From assembly GCA_044225205.1 (NCBI GenBank), contig JBGAIY010000001.1:13963-77962 (forward strand): a DNA stretch of 64,000 nt, in the 5' to 3' direction. The notes under the pieces are model-generated. The model was not told the origin of the DNA. It ran no database searches and saw only the letters and a list, made by a program, of their open reading frames with translations. This document shows positions 8,099 through 16,556 of this stretch, piece after piece (positions within the stretch are counted from its first letter, which is position 1; every line of letters starts with the position of its first letter). Source of the DNA: JAEUJT01 sp044225205 (GTDB lineage Bacteria; Myxococcota; Myxococcia; Myxococcales; Myxococcaceae). A program made the position numbers and the translations under genes.

Positions 8099-8992
8099 CT
8101 AGCGCTTGATGAGGCCAATGATTCGGTCGAGGTCTTCGAAACTGAAGAACTCGATTTCGAGACTCCCTTTGCCACCGCCCCGTTCGACCAGGCGAACTTT
8201 CGTACCCAGTCGACGTTGCAGGTCTTCAACCAGCTTTCGTGCTTCTGGGCTCGCCCGTACCTGCCCCCGCTTCTTCTTGCCGGGCGCCGAAACGCCCTTC
8301 ACCGCTTTGACCCGGGCTTCGGTGTCTCGCACCGTCAGCTTCTCGGTGATGACCGCCCGAGCCAATGCCACCATCTCCCCCGGTTTGGCCAGCCCTAAAA
8401 TCGCCCGGGCGTGACCCATGTCGAGGTCTCCCTCGACCAACAGCTGCTTCACTTCGTTCGGCAATGCCAACAATCGCAGCGCGTTCGCGACGGTCGACCG
8501 GTCTTTGCCCACTCGGTCGGCGGCTTGTTCTTGGGTCAGCTTTCGTTCTTCGATGAGACGCCGAAAGGCTTCGGCTTCTTCGAGAGGGTTGAGGTCGGCG
8601 CGCTGAATGTTCTCGACCAAGGCCAACTCGTAGGCCTCGGCGTCGCTCGCTTCACGAATGATGGCCGGCAGCTCGGTCAGGCCCGCTCGTTGAGCCGCTC
8701 TCCAGCGACGTTCGCCGGCGATGAGCCGGTACCCTTTGCCGTCACGACGCACCAGAACCGGCTGGAGCACCCCTTGGTTCTTGAGCGAGACGGCGAGCTC
8801 TTCAAGGGCCGCTTCGTCGAAGTCTTTTCTGGGGTTGGCTCGGTCGGCATGAATCTGCTCAATCGGCAGCTTGGCGACGCCGGCTCCGGCGGCCGAAGAC
8901 GTCGGCCGGGCGTCGGCCAGGAGCGCTCCCAACCCGCGCCCCAAGGCGGGCTTGCGTTGCTGCGGAGCGGGCATTTTCATCACGGTGGGCAT
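8099..8992 (-). CDS. parB: Chromosome partitioning protein ParB
   Basis: CTP-dependent DNA clamp that loads at parS and spreads, driving origin segregation with ParA. 297 residues. Order: basic N-terminus with the ParA-stimulating sequence LGRGLGALLAD; the N-terminal CTPase domain with GERRWRAAQRAGL (C-motif, usually GERRYRA) and LVENIQRADLNPLEEAEAF; the helix-turn-helix region QEQAADRVGKDRSTVANALRLL; then the C-terminal dimerisation segment. It follows parA by 25 bases. Three candidate parS sites lie upstream of parA. The start at 8992 could instead be the next ATG (MKMPAPQQ) four codons in. Confidence 0.95.
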   Translation of the reverse strand: MPTVMKMPAPQQRKPALGRGLGALLADARPTSSAAGAGVAKLPIEQIHADRANPRKDFDEAALEELAVSLKNQGVLQPVLVRRDGKGYRLIAGERRWRAAQRAGLTELPAIIREASDAEAYELALVENIQRADLNPLEEAEAFRRLIEERKLTQEQAADRVGKDRSTVANALRLLALPNEVKQLLVEGDLDMGHARAILGLAKPGEMVALARAVITEKLTVRDTEARVKAVKGVSAPGKKKRGQVRASPEARKLVEDLQRRLGTKVRLVERGGGKGSLEIEFFSFEDLDRIIGLIKR

Positions 8993-9017
8993 GGTGGTTC
9001 TCGAGGGTCAAAAAGGT

Positions 9018-9812
9018 TCAAGCCACGCGCTTGGTTCGGCGCACCCGGTTCTTTTCACGCCGCAACAACTCACGCGCCACGGCCAAGTACGCCTCGCACC
9101 CCTTCGACTTGATGTCGTACAGCAACACGGGTTTGCCGAAACTGGGCGATTCGGCGAGGCGAACGTTGCGAGGCACCACCGCGCCGAACACCAGTTGAGG
9201 AAACACGCGTCGCACCTCTTCGGCCACCTGGTGACTGATGTTCGCGCGCTGGTCGAACATGGTCAGCACGATGCCCTCGACCTCGAGCTTGGGGTTGAGC
9301 TGTTGTTGCACGAGTTCAATGGTCGACATGAGCTGGGCCAGCCCTTCCATCGCGTAGTACTCGCATTGCAGGGGCACCAAGACGGCATCGGCCGCCGTCA
9401 GTGCGTTGAGCGTCAACAGGCCCAACGACGGGGGGCAGTCGATGAGCACGAAGTCGTACTTTTTCGCCAGCGCCCCCAAGGCTTCTTTGAGCTTGAACTC
9501 GCGCCGAGCGACGTTGACGAGCTCGACTTCGGCGCCGGTGAGGTCGGGTGTGGCGGGCACCACGTCGAGGTAGCGAAGCTCGGTCGGGTGTACGAAATCT
9601 GCGAGGTTACGGCCGTTGATGAGCCCGTCGTAGACACTGCCGGTGAGCGTTGAACGGTCGAGGCCGAGCCCGCTGCCCGCATTGCCTTGCGGGTCGAGGT
9701 CGACCAACAGGGTCTTGCGTTCGGCGGCTGCCAGGCTCGCGGCCAGGTTGATGGCGGTGGTGGTTTTACCCACCCCACCCTTTTGGTTCGAAATGCAGAA
9801 AATTCGGCCCAT
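9018..9812 (-). CDS. parA: Chromosome partitioning ATPase ParA (Soj)
   Basis: Walker-type ATPase of 264 residues that forms a nucleoid-bound gradient followed by ParB-parS. The deviant Walker A motif KGGVGKTTTAINLA begins at residue 11, and the Walker B region reads FVLIDCPPSLG; VDLDPQGNAGSGLG is the conserved A' motif. There is no N-terminal HTH, as expected for chromosomal ParA. Heads the parA-parB-bactofilin-lipoprotein operon. The ~1.3 kb upstream contains two parS copies starting about 90 bases before the ATG. Confidence 0.96.
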   Translation of the reverse strand: MGRIFCISNQKGGVGKTTTAINLAASLAAAERKTLLVDLDPQGNAGSGLGLDRSTLTGSVYDGLINGRNLADFVHPTELRYLDVVPATPDLTGAEVELVNVARREFKLKEALGALAKKYDFVLIDCPPSLGLLTLNALTAADAVLVPLQCEYYAMEGLAQLMSTIELVQQQLNPKLEVEGIVLTMFDQRANISHQVAEEVRRVFPQLVFGAVVPRNVRLAESPSFGKPVLLYDIKSKGCEAYLAVARELLRREKNRVRRTKRVA

Positions 9813-9902
9813 GGTTGGTGGTCATACGACAGTGGTCTGACAATGTGGTCGGGTTGTTTGCTTCGGGTGCTTTTTTTGACCCCGTTGAGTGTGTGAACGA
9901 AC

Positions 9903-9918
9903 TGTTTCACGTGGAACA
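9903..9918. promoter_or_regulatory. parS site 1
   Basis: TGTTTCACGTGGAACA, one base different from the perfect palindromes TGTTTCACGTGAAACA and TGTTCCACGTGGAACA used by ParB in many bacteria including myxobacteria. It sits between parA and rsmG, the usual location near the origin. Confidence 0.92.
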
Positions 9919-9928
9919 GTGCCCTCAG

Positions 9929-9944
9929 TGTTTCACGTGGAACA
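9929..9944. promoter_or_regulatory. parS site 2
   Basis: Second copy of TGTTTCACGTGGAACA, identical to site 1 and in the same orientation, 26 bases (start to start) away. Tandem parS sites this close are expected to seed ParB loading cooperatively. Confidence 0.92.
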
Positions 9945-10106
9945 CGCGGGCCGAGGTTCGGTGGCGCCAAACAGCGCGACAGCGGCCAGCGCTGACTGAT
10001 TCGTCGACTTCAGAACAGCCGTCTCCGCCGCGCAGCCGGCGAGCTGGGCGTAGCCCGCACCTTGCTGGCGACGAACTCGTCGGCCAGCTTCTCATCAGCC
10101 TTCGCG

Positions 10107-10438
10107 TCAGAAACCGTGAGCACGTCTGACCGATTCGAAAAAACCGAAGAACCAATCGACGAACTGGCGAGTCGACGTCGTCAGCATCAGGTCGCGCACG
10201 GTGTTGTTGTATTCGACGTTGCTGAGTCGATGAACCATGGTGTGCCCCGGCAGCTTCGCCTCGCACGTCGTTTGCCACCAGCCGCGCACTCCATTCGCAC
10301 TGAGCCGACGAGCTGCCAAACGACTCCCACGCCGACGCCGACCGCCCAAACGGCAACACTGTCCACTCCGGGTGGGTTCTGCTTCGGCTTGGGCAGCTCT
10401 TGAGCAACGCAGATGCTTGTCGCCCAACGCACTGCCAT
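10107..10438 (-). pseudogene. Decayed N-terminal remnant of a DUF1587/DUF1592-type protein
   Basis: On the minus strand one frame gives a Met followed by a hydrophobic stretch (WAVGVGVGVVWQLVGSVRM) and a Cys, like a lipoprotein signal. A second frame continues with GHTMVHRLSNVEYNNTVRDL and then stops shortly after. That last sequence closely matches the opening of the DUF1587/DUF1592 secreted proteins abundant in Myxococcota and Planctomycetes (consensus RRLTxxEYNNTVRDLLG), which are normally several hundred residues long. I read this as a frameshifted, truncated gene start stranded between parS sites. Confidence 0.5.
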
Positions 10439-11154
10439 GACCTCAAGCTCAGGTGACGTAAGCGATCACCCGACACGACTCTCCCGCAGCCGCTGGTGGC
10501 GCGCAGGTATTCGAGGCGGCGCGGGGGTGCACTTGGTCGCGGTTCGTCAAATGTCTTTCGCGAGGTGAAGGCGGGGGCGCCCGGGCCGGGGGCACGATTT
10601 CGGCTCGCGCTCACGCTTCGGGCCAAGAACAGGTTCTTCAAGAAGTTCGTCGCTACCCAGGCCGCCGGAGGCGGAGCCACCACGACGGGCCGCAGCGGAG
10701 GCGCCACCTCTGACATCAACGCGTTCAGCGCTTCGCTTCGATGCGCTGAGCGGCGGTCGCAGAGCGCGAACGAACCGCGTGACCGCCCACGCGCTCGGCC
10801 CGGGTGTCACGCTGCATTGCCTGGCTTGGCGGTTTCGGCTTTGAAGGCCCAAGCCGCCGCCGACGAAGCCGAGAAGGCCGCTGACGCTTCGGCTTTCCTT
10901 TTTGACGCCTCGGCGACTTCGGCTCCACTCCCCGCACCCGCCGCCTGCGCCTTGTTCACCGCTCCAGATGCTGAACTCGGTTGCTCATTGGGCTGGGCAT
11001 GGCTTCAGGCGCCCGCCTCGCTTGAAATTGCGCCCGGCAACCGGGGTGAGCACTGACTGCTTGCGAATCTTCAGTGGCCGCAACGGCGTCACTGGCTGGC
11101 GAAGGCGAATGCGCCGGTGATCGAAACCGCGTTGCCGACTTGGAGCCCGCTGCA
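10439..11154. other. Non-coding or decayed spacer between parS sites
   Basis: About 700 bases between the pseudogene and parS site 3. Long open frames occur on both strands but with Arg/Ser/Pro/Ala-rich translations and no motif. One minus-strand segment (PPPAAWVATNFLKNLFLARS) looks more protein-like but cannot be extended. No DnaA boxes of the TTATCCACA type were found, so there is no evidence that the origin itself lies here. Confidence 0.4.
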
Positions 11155-11170
11155 TGTTCCACGTGAAACA
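11155..11170. promoter_or_regulatory. parS site 3, inverted
   Basis: TGTTCCACGTGAAACA is the exact reverse complement of sites 1 and 2. It lies 10 bases downstream of the rsmG stop codon, so the three sites bracket the spacer between rsmG and parA. Confidence 0.9.
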
Positions 11171-11179
11171 CCGCCGGCT

Positions 11180-11857
11180 TCACGGCGCTGCAAACACGGC
11201 CACGCCTCGGGGGTCACCTGAAAATGGCAACTCGTAGGTTCGTCGGGTCACCAGGGTCAGGCCGGCCTCTTGAGCATGTTGCCGCAGCTGTGTCTCGGCG
11301 GGGGTCTGGCCGAGCATGGCGACGACCCGGCCTCCGGGCAGCACGTAGTGCTTCGCCAAAAGCAGCCAGGGCCCAACGTCCATGAAGGCGCGTGAAATGA
11401 GAACCTGGGCGCGGTCGAGACCTTCGGCTTGGGGGGCGCCCTCGGCCCGGGCGTGAACCGCACGCACCCTGCCCGTGAGGCCGGCGCCGGCAATGGCCGA
11501 CTTCATGAACGCCACCTTCTTGCCGACGGTGTCGACCAACGTCACCCGAAGTTCGGGTCGGGCGATGGCGAGGGGTATGCCGGGCAGGCCGGCGCCCGCC
11601 CCGAGGTCGAGCACCGACTCGCCGACGACTTCGTGCCAAACCGCGAGCGAGTCGACGAGGTGCTTTTCAACCACTTCCGAAGGCTTGGTAATGGCGGTGA
11701 GGTTGACCTTCTCGTTCCACTTCAGGAGTGTGACGGCATACGACCACAGCCGTTCTTGCACGGCGGCGGCGACGTCGACCCCCACGGCCTTCAGGCCGTC
11801 GGCCAACAACGATTGCGGCGAATTCTCCACAGCGGCCTCACCTTCACTCGAGTTCAA
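11180..11857 (-). CDS. rsmG: 16S rRNA (guanine-527-N7) methyltransferase RsmG
   Basis: SAM-dependent methyltransferase (GidB) that modifies G527 of 16S rRNA; loss gives low-level streptomycin resistance in several bacteria. 225 residues. Conserved segments: WNEKVNLTAITKPSEVVEKH, then HLVDSL, the SAM motif VLDLGAGAGLPGIPLAIARP, VDTVGKKVAFM, and ISRAFMD. The family normally follows mnmG near parA, as here. An upstream ATG extends the N-terminus by about 20 residues beyond many homologues. Confidence 0.94.
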   Translation of the reverse strand: MNSSEGEAAVENSPQSLLADGLKAVGVDVAAAVQERLWSYAVTLLKWNEKVNLTAITKPSEVVEKHLVDSLAVWHEVVGESVLDLGAGAGLPGIPLAIARPELRVTLVDTVGKKVAFMKSAIAGAGLTGRVRAVHARAEGAPQAEGLDRAQVLISRAFMDVGPWLLLAKHYVLPGGRVVAMLGQTPAETQLRQHAQEAGLTLVTRRTYELPFSGDPRGVAVFAAP

Positions 11858-11935
11858 CTCCCCGAAACGATTCGCAGAACGAGCGGGTCACGGGTTGCCC
11901 ACAGGGTTCTGCACAACAGCCCCGCACACCACACT

Positions 11936-13738
11936 TCACGTCGCGACGCGCTTGAGGTGCACGAGCAGCAAGCCAATGGCGGCGGGGGTGACGCCGGCGA
12001 GTTTGCGAGCGTGACCGACCGTGGTGGGCTGTGCCTTGGTGAGGCGTTCGCGCACCTCGGCCGAGAGCCCCCGAACGTCGCCAAAGGCGAACCCGGGAGG
12101 AAACCGCCAGCTGTCGTGAACGTCGGCGCGCCGGGCCCACTGCGCCTCGGCCATGGCAATGTAACCGGCATATTTCGCTTCAATTTCGACCTCGGCGGTG
12201 ACTTCGGGGCCGAGCGCGGGTCGGGTGGGGTCTTCGCTTTCGAGCGAGGCGTACGTCACTTCGGGCCGGCGGAGCCGGGTCAGCAACCGGGTGGCGTCGA
12301 GGCGCTTGAGTTCCTGGGCGATGAGCGCTTGTCGGTGCACGGTGCGTTCGAGCGCCTCGGGTGGCACGAGGCCGACGCGGTGGCCGTGGCGGTGCAGCCG
12401 AAACACGGCGTTGCCTTCGCGGAGGGTCAGACGGTGCTCCGAACGGCTGGTGAGCATGCGAAACGGCTCGTCGACACCTTTGCTGACCAATTCGTCGAGC
12501 AGCACCGCCCCATGGGCTTCGTGGCGGCCGAGCACGAGCTCGGGTTCGCCTTTGACCTGAAGGCCGGCGTTGATGCCGGCCAAGAGCCCTTGAAACGCGG
12601 CTTCTTCGTAGCCGGAGGTGCCGTTGAGCTGCCCGGCGAAATACAGGCCGCGCACCCGCTTGGTCTCGAGCGTCGGGCCAAGCTGGGTGGGTGGTGAATA
12701 GTCGTACTCGACGGCGTAGCCCGGGCGAACGACTTCGACGTTCTCGAGGCCGCGAATGGTGCGCAAGAAAGCGACCTGCACTTCAGCGGGGAGGCTCGTC
12801 GACAGGCCGGCCGGGTACACCAACGGCGACGTCGGCCCTTCGGGCTCGAGAAAAATGGTGTGCCGCGCTTTGTGTGCGAAGCGAACGACCTTGTCTTCGA
12901 GCGACGGGCAGTAGCGCGGGCCCCGGCCGACAATGGCGCCCTGGTACAGGGGCGAACAATGCAAATTGTCTCGTAATATTCGGTGGGTATCGGCGTTCGT
13001 GTGGGTGACGGCGCAGTGGAGTTGGGGCTGGAGCGGAAACGGCGACGCGGGGGTTCGCCACGAGACGGGGTGAGGCGTGGGGTCGCCTGGTTGGGGCTCG
13101 CAGCGGGCCCAGTCAATCGACTCGCGGGCGAGCCGCGGAGGCGTGCCGGTCTTGAAACGGCCGAGTTCGAAGCCCAGCCGGCGCAGCGAGCCCGAGAGCC
13201 CGGTCGCCGCCGCGTCGCCGAGCCGACCCCCGACTTCTTGGCGAGCGCCTTGGTGCATGAGGGCTTGCAGAAACGTACCGGTGGTGACGACCACGGCCGA
13301 GGCCGAAAACGAGGTGCCGTCGGCGAGCTGAACGCCGGTCACCCTGCCCGCTTCGGCGAGCAGCTCGGCCACTTCGCCCTCGGCCAAGGTGAGGCCCGGT
13401 TGGGTTCGCAGCACGGCCGAGACCGTGGCCGCGTACACGTCACGGTCGCACAGCACGCGGGTCGCGCGCACCGCGGGGCCCTTTGACGCGTTGAGGGTCA
13501 CGAAGTGCGTACCGCTGAGGTCGGCGGCGCGGCCCATTTCACCGCCGAGGGCGTCGATTTCGCGCACGAGGTGACCTTTGGCGGTGCCACCGATGGCCGG
13601 GTTGCAGCTCATGACGGCGATTCGGTCGGCCCGCAGGGTGAGGCCCAACGTTCGAAGCCCCATGCGGGCACACGCGAGCGCGGCTTCGCACCCGGCGTGG
13701 CCCAGCCCTACGACAATCACGTCAAACTCGGTCTGCAT
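11936..13738 (-). CDS. mnmG: tRNA uridine-34 5-carboxymethylaminomethyl modification enzyme MnmG
   Basis: FAD-binding subunit (GidA) of the MnmE-MnmG complex that modifies U34 of several tRNAs. 600 residues, slightly short for the family (about 620-630). FAD motif VGLGHAGCEAALACARMG at residues 10-27; family signatures SCNPAIGGTAKGHLVREID, GRFKTGTPPRL, GPRYCPSLEDK and FAGQLNGTSGYEEAAFQG are all present. The C-terminal MnmE-interacting helical domain ends TPAAIGLLLVHLKR. Followed by rsmG, the usual gid pair; mnmE is not in the window. Confidence 0.96.
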   Translation of the reverse strand: MQTEFDVIVVGLGHAGCEAALACARMGLRTLGLTLRADRIAVMSCNPAIGGTAKGHLVREIDALGGEMGRAADLSGTHFVTLNASKGPAVRATRVLCDRDVYAATVSAVLRTQPGLTLAEGEVAELLAEAGRVTGVQLADGTSFSASAVVVTTGTFLQALMHQGARQEVGGRLGDAAATGLSGSLRRLGFELGRFKTGTPPRLARESIDWARCEPQPGDPTPHPVSWRTPASPFPLQPQLHCAVTHTNADTHRILRDNLHCSPLYQGAIVGRGPRYCPSLEDKVVRFAHKARHTIFLEPEGPTSPLVYPAGLSTSLPAEVQVAFLRTIRGLENVEVVRPGYAVEYDYSPPTQLGPTLETKRVRGLYFAGQLNGTSGYEEAAFQGLLAGINAGLQVKGEPELVLGRHEAHGAVLLDELVSKGVDEPFRMLTSRSEHRLTLREGNAVFRLHRHGHRVGLVPPEALERTVHRQALIAQELKRLDATRLLTRLRRPEVTYASLESEDPTRPALGPEVTAEVEIEAKYAGYIAMAEAQWARRADVHDSWRFPPGFAFGDVRGLSAEVRERLTKAQPTTVGHARKLAGVTPAAIGLLLVHLKRVAT

Positions 13739-13811
13739 GTGAATGAGGTTCCTCCATGGCAGACCCGACGGTGAATTGACAAGTCACCCCTCCTGCCCGA
13801 CGGTGTGGCCC

Positions 13812-14303
13812 ATGACGCCTGACGCACCGCCTTCGCGCACCCCGTGGGAAGTCGCGCGGGCGCTGCACGCCGAAGGCAAAAGCCGAGCTGAAATCGCCAA
13901 GGCCCTCGCCGATCAAGCGCTCGACCCCGAGTCGATGACGGTGCTGCTCAACGCCCTGCCCGACGGCCCCGCGCCGCACGCCCTGCCGGCGCCCAACCTC
14001 GAATTGCGAATCGACCCGCTCGCCCCCCGCCTCCTGTCGTTGACCGAGCTCGGCCTTGCCGGAGACGCTCGCACCACCGGCCTCTACTGGCTGGCCTTCG
14101 GGGGCGTGCTGGCGCTGGTCGTGGGCCTGGTGTTGGGCGTCACCGCCGTCAGGGGCTTCGAGGCCGAAGACGAAGAAGCGCTCGCCGCTTGGGCCTTCGC
14201 GACGTTCACCGTGCTGCCGTGGGTCGGGTTCGGCGCCGCCGGCTTGGCCATCGTGCGGGGGGCCGCCCTCTGGTTCAGCGCCGTACGCCTTCGCAGAAAA
14301 TAA
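13812..14303 (+). CDS. Two-pass membrane protein of unknown function
   Basis: 163 residues from the ATG at 13812 (MTPDAPPSRTPWEVARALHAEG); an upstream in-frame start would overlap the mnmG promoter side. The N-terminal ~60 residues are soluble and helical, with a short HTH-like or SHOCT-like stretch (GKSRAEIAKALADQALD). Two hydrophobic segments follow, at roughly residues 93-113 and 128-150, ending with a basic tail. Only 14 bases separate it from the first PH-domain gene, suggesting an operon of three membrane genes. Confidence 0.65.
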   Translation: MTPDAPPSRTPWEVARALHAEGKSRAEIAKALADQALDPESMTVLLNALPDGPAPHALPAPNLELRIDPLAPRLLSLTELGLAGDARTTGLYWLAFGGVLALVVGLVLGVTAVRGFEAEDEEALAAWAFATFTVLPWVGFGAAGLAIVRGAALWFSAVRLRRK

Positions 14304-14317
14304 GCAAACATACTAAA

Positions 14318-14830
14318 ATGAACGACACTCGTTTTGAAGCGTTGAAGCGTCGGGTACACGCCATCGTCAAGCCGCAGCCGGCGTTGTTCACCTACTACCT
14401 GGTCACGTCGTTGGCGTTGTTGTGCGCGGCGCCGTTGGCGTTGCTGCCGCTGTACTTTCGGTACCACACGCTCTGGTACCGCTTCACCGACGAGGGCGTG
14501 TCGATGGGGTACGGCATTTTGTTTCGCCGTGAAATGCAGCTCACCTACGCCCGCATGCAAGACATTCACTTGTCGCAGAACCTGCTCGAGCGCTGGTTGG
14601 GCATCGGCACCATCACGGTGCAGACGGCGGGGTCGGGGGCGAGCGGCAATTTGACCATCGTGGGGGTGAGCGACGCCGACGCCATTCGAGACTATTTGTA
14701 CGCCTGCATGCGGGGCGTGCGTTCACCGGTGCCAACCACGGCGCAGTCGACCGGCGCCGACGCGCTGTTGGTTGAAATTCGCGACGCGCTGCGGGCCACC
14801 GCCACGGCCTTGAGCCAGAGGGCCAAGTAA
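14318..14830 (+). CDS. Membrane-anchored bacterial PH-domain protein (DUF304/bPH2 type)
   Basis: 170 residues. Two adjacent hydrophobic segments (about residues 23-45, LVTSLALLCAAPLALLPLYF) precede a bPH2 domain with the characteristic YRFTDEGVSMGYGILFRREM and LTYARMQDIHLSQNLLERWL, and IGTITVQTAGSG. This matches the YdbS/YdbT-like proteins. Their biochemical role is poorly defined; in Bacillus they are linked to stress and bacteriocin tolerance. It is paired with a second bPH2 gene one base downstream, as such genes often are. Confidence 0.85.
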   Translation: MNDTRFEALKRRVHAIVKPQPALFTYYLVTSLALLCAAPLALLPLYFRYHTLWYRFTDEGVSMGYGILFRREMQLTYARMQDIHLSQNLLERWLGIGTITVQTAGSGASGNLTIVGVSDADAIRDYLYACMRGVRSPVPTTAQSTGADALLVEIRDALRATATALSQRAK

Positions 14831-14831
14831 G

Positions 14832-15545
14832 GTGGAACCGCTCCTTCGGTTGATCAAGCCGTTGTTCTTGCCACTGCTCAAGCTCGACCCGCGACCGCCC
14901 CACTTGCCCGAAGGCAGCTCGCTGGTGCGAGAACTCAAACCGTCAGACGCGTGGTTGTCGTTTCGGTACGTCGCCACCCTGTTCGGTTTGCTCAACCAGG
15001 TCATCGGCGTCGGGGTGCTGGCGTTTGCGCTGGTCGCGAAGTTCGAGGCGGTGGGCGTCGGGCTGAGCGTCGCGTTGGCGGTGCTCGAGCTGATCATCGT
15101 GGGGTTGGCCTTGGTCGTGACGCGCGTCGACTGGGAGCTTCGGCACTACCTCGTCGGTGACCGGAGCCTGCGGGTGAGTTCGGGCGCGGTCACCCGGCGT
15201 GAGGTGACGGTGAGCTACGCGAATGTGCAAAACCTCGAGGTGACCCAAGGGCCGCTCGAGCGGCTCTTTGGTTTCAAGACCCTGACCCTGTCGACCGCCG
15301 GGGCCGACGCCGGAGCGGGGAAGGGTGAGAACCTGCACGTGGTTGCGCTGGCCGGGCTCGAAAACGCCGACGAGGTGCGCGAGCTCATGTTGGGCATGAT
15401 GAAGCACCACAAAGACTCGGGCTTGGGCGAATCAAGTCACGCCGAAGACGAGCAGCGGTCGGCCGGCTGGTCGACGGCGCGCCTGACGGAAGTACGTGAT
15501 GCCGCGAAAGCGCTCCAGCAGGCCGCTGCGACGTGGCGCCCCTGA
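14832..15545 (+). CDS. Second bPH2-domain membrane protein
   Basis: 237 residues from a GTG two bases after the previous stop codon, so almost certainly cotranslated with it. Two hydrophobic segments (about residues 45-70 and 75-100) are followed by a bPH2 domain: YLVGDRSLRVSSGAVTRREV, VSYANVQNLEVTQGPLERLF and FKTLTLSTAG. A charged, probably disordered C-terminal tail of ~60 residues follows. With 14318-14830 it likely forms a heteromeric membrane complex, by analogy with YdbS-YdbT. Confidence 0.85.
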   Translation: MEPLLRLIKPLFLPLLKLDPRPPHLPEGSSLVRELKPSDAWLSFRYVATLFGLLNQVIGVGVLAFALVAKFEAVGVGLSVALAVLELIIVGLALVVTRVDWELRHYLVGDRSLRVSSGAVTRREVTVSYANVQNLEVTQGPLERLFGFKTLTLSTAGADAGAGKGENLHVVALAGLENADEVRELMLGMMKHHKDSGLGESSHAEDEQRSAGWSTARLTEVRDAAKALQQAAATWRP

Positions 15546-15620
15546 CGGCCCGCTTCATTGGGCGAGCGCGGTCGAGCCGAGTTCGACACCGGCCAACGTC
15601 GGCGACCGGCATCGAAGCGC

Positions 15621-16439
15621 TCAGTCGAGAAAGAAGTCGGGCAGCGGGTCGACCTTCGGGTCGACTCGGTACTTGGCGAAGTCGGTCACTCCGGTCGAGC
15701 GGAGCAGGTCTTCGTCGACGCAGAAGTTGCCGCTGAATTCGACGCCTTTGGTGAGAATGGCGTGGGCCGCGTCGGCCATGATGTCGGGGGTACGGCTCGC
15801 CTTCATCATGTCGTCGCCACCCAGCATGTTGACCGCGGCGGTGGCGATGGTGGTGCGGGGCCACAGCGCATTCACCGCGACCTGGCCTTTGAATTCTTCG
15901 GCCATGCCCAACACGCACATCGACATGCCGAACTTCGCCATGGTGTAGGCCACGTGGGGGCCGAACCACTTGGGGTGCATGTTGAGCGGCGGAGACAGGT
16001 TCAAGATGTGCGGCGCGTGCTTCGAGCGCAGCAAGTGCGGCAAGCACATTTGACTGACGAGAAACGTGCCGCGTGCGTTGATTTGGTGCATCAGGTCGTA
16101 CTTCTTCATTGGCGTCTCGAGCGTGCCCGTGAGACTGATCGCGCTCGCGTTGTTGATGCACACGTCGATGCCGCCGAACGTGCTGACGGCCTTCTGCACC
16201 GCTTCGTGCACCTGCTCTTCTGAGCGAATGTCGCACATGAGCGGCAACGCCCGGCCACCGGCGTCTTCAATTTCTTTGGCCGCGGTGAAAATGGTACCCG
16301 GGAGTTTCGGGTGGGGGTCGGTGGTCTTGGCGGCGACGACGACGTTCGCGCCGTCTCGCGCGGCTCGAACGGCAATGGCGAGCCCAATGCCGCGGCTGGC
16401 GCCCGAAATGAACAGCGTTCGCTTGTGAAGAGAGGCCAT
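15621..16439 (-). CDS. Short-chain dehydrogenase, HSDL2-like
   Basis: 272 residues. NAD(P)-binding motif SGASRGIGLAIAVRAARDGA at the N-terminus, INNAS, and a catalytic Tyr-x3-Lys pair in VAYTMAKFGMSM. The sequence KTTDPHPKLPGTIFTAAKEI after the first strand and the WPRTTIATAAVNML and FSGNFCVDEDLLRSTGV segments are typical of the hydroxysteroid-dehydrogenase-like 2 subfamily (without the SCP2 domain). The substrate in bacteria is unknown; fatty-acid or sterol-like substrates have been suggested for the family. The catalytic Ser position reads LNLSPPLN. Confidence 0.85.
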   Translation of the reverse strand: MASLHKRTLFISGASRGIGLAIAVRAARDGANVVVAAKTTDPHPKLPGTIFTAAKEIEDAGGRALPLMCDIRSEEQVHEAVQKAVSTFGGIDVCINNASAISLTGTLETPMKKYDLMHQINARGTFLVSQMCLPHLLRSKHAPHILNLSPPLNMHPKWFGPHVAYTMAKFGMSMCVLGMAEEFKGQVAVNALWPRTTIATAAVNMLGGDDMMKASRTPDIMADAAHAILTKGVEFSGNFCVDEDLLRSTGVTDFAKYRVDPKVDPLPDFFLD

Positions 16440-16452
16440 GGCCGCTCTATAG

Positions 16453-16543
16453 CCCGAAGTTCAGTGGGCTGATCTCCGTTTCGCTGGCGAGACCGAATGA
16501 AGCGCGCAGCGTTCGGTACTCGAGAGCTCAACTGAACTTCGGG
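16453..16543. repeat. 13-bp perfect inverted repeat in a divergent promoter region
   Basis: CCCGAAGTTCAGT at 16453-16465 and its exact complement ACTGAACTTCGGG at 16531-16543, separated by 65 bases. It fills nearly the whole 117-base gap between the divergent SDR (start 16439) and M19-type (start 16557) genes. It could be a pair of operator sites for one regulator or the ends of a small mobile element. Confidence 0.6.
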
Positions 16544-16556
16544 TTAAAGAGCACGC

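Noticed and set aside
9925..10719. 264-codon minus-strand frame spanning parS 1-2 and the spacer
   Set aside because: Runs through both parS sites, has Arg/Ser/Pro-rich composition and no family motif; the only protein-like piece belongs to a different frame and pseudogene.
10439..11154. Possible replication origin in the parS spacer
   Set aside because: No clustered DnaA boxes or AT-rich unwinding element; only the gene neighbourhood is origin-like.
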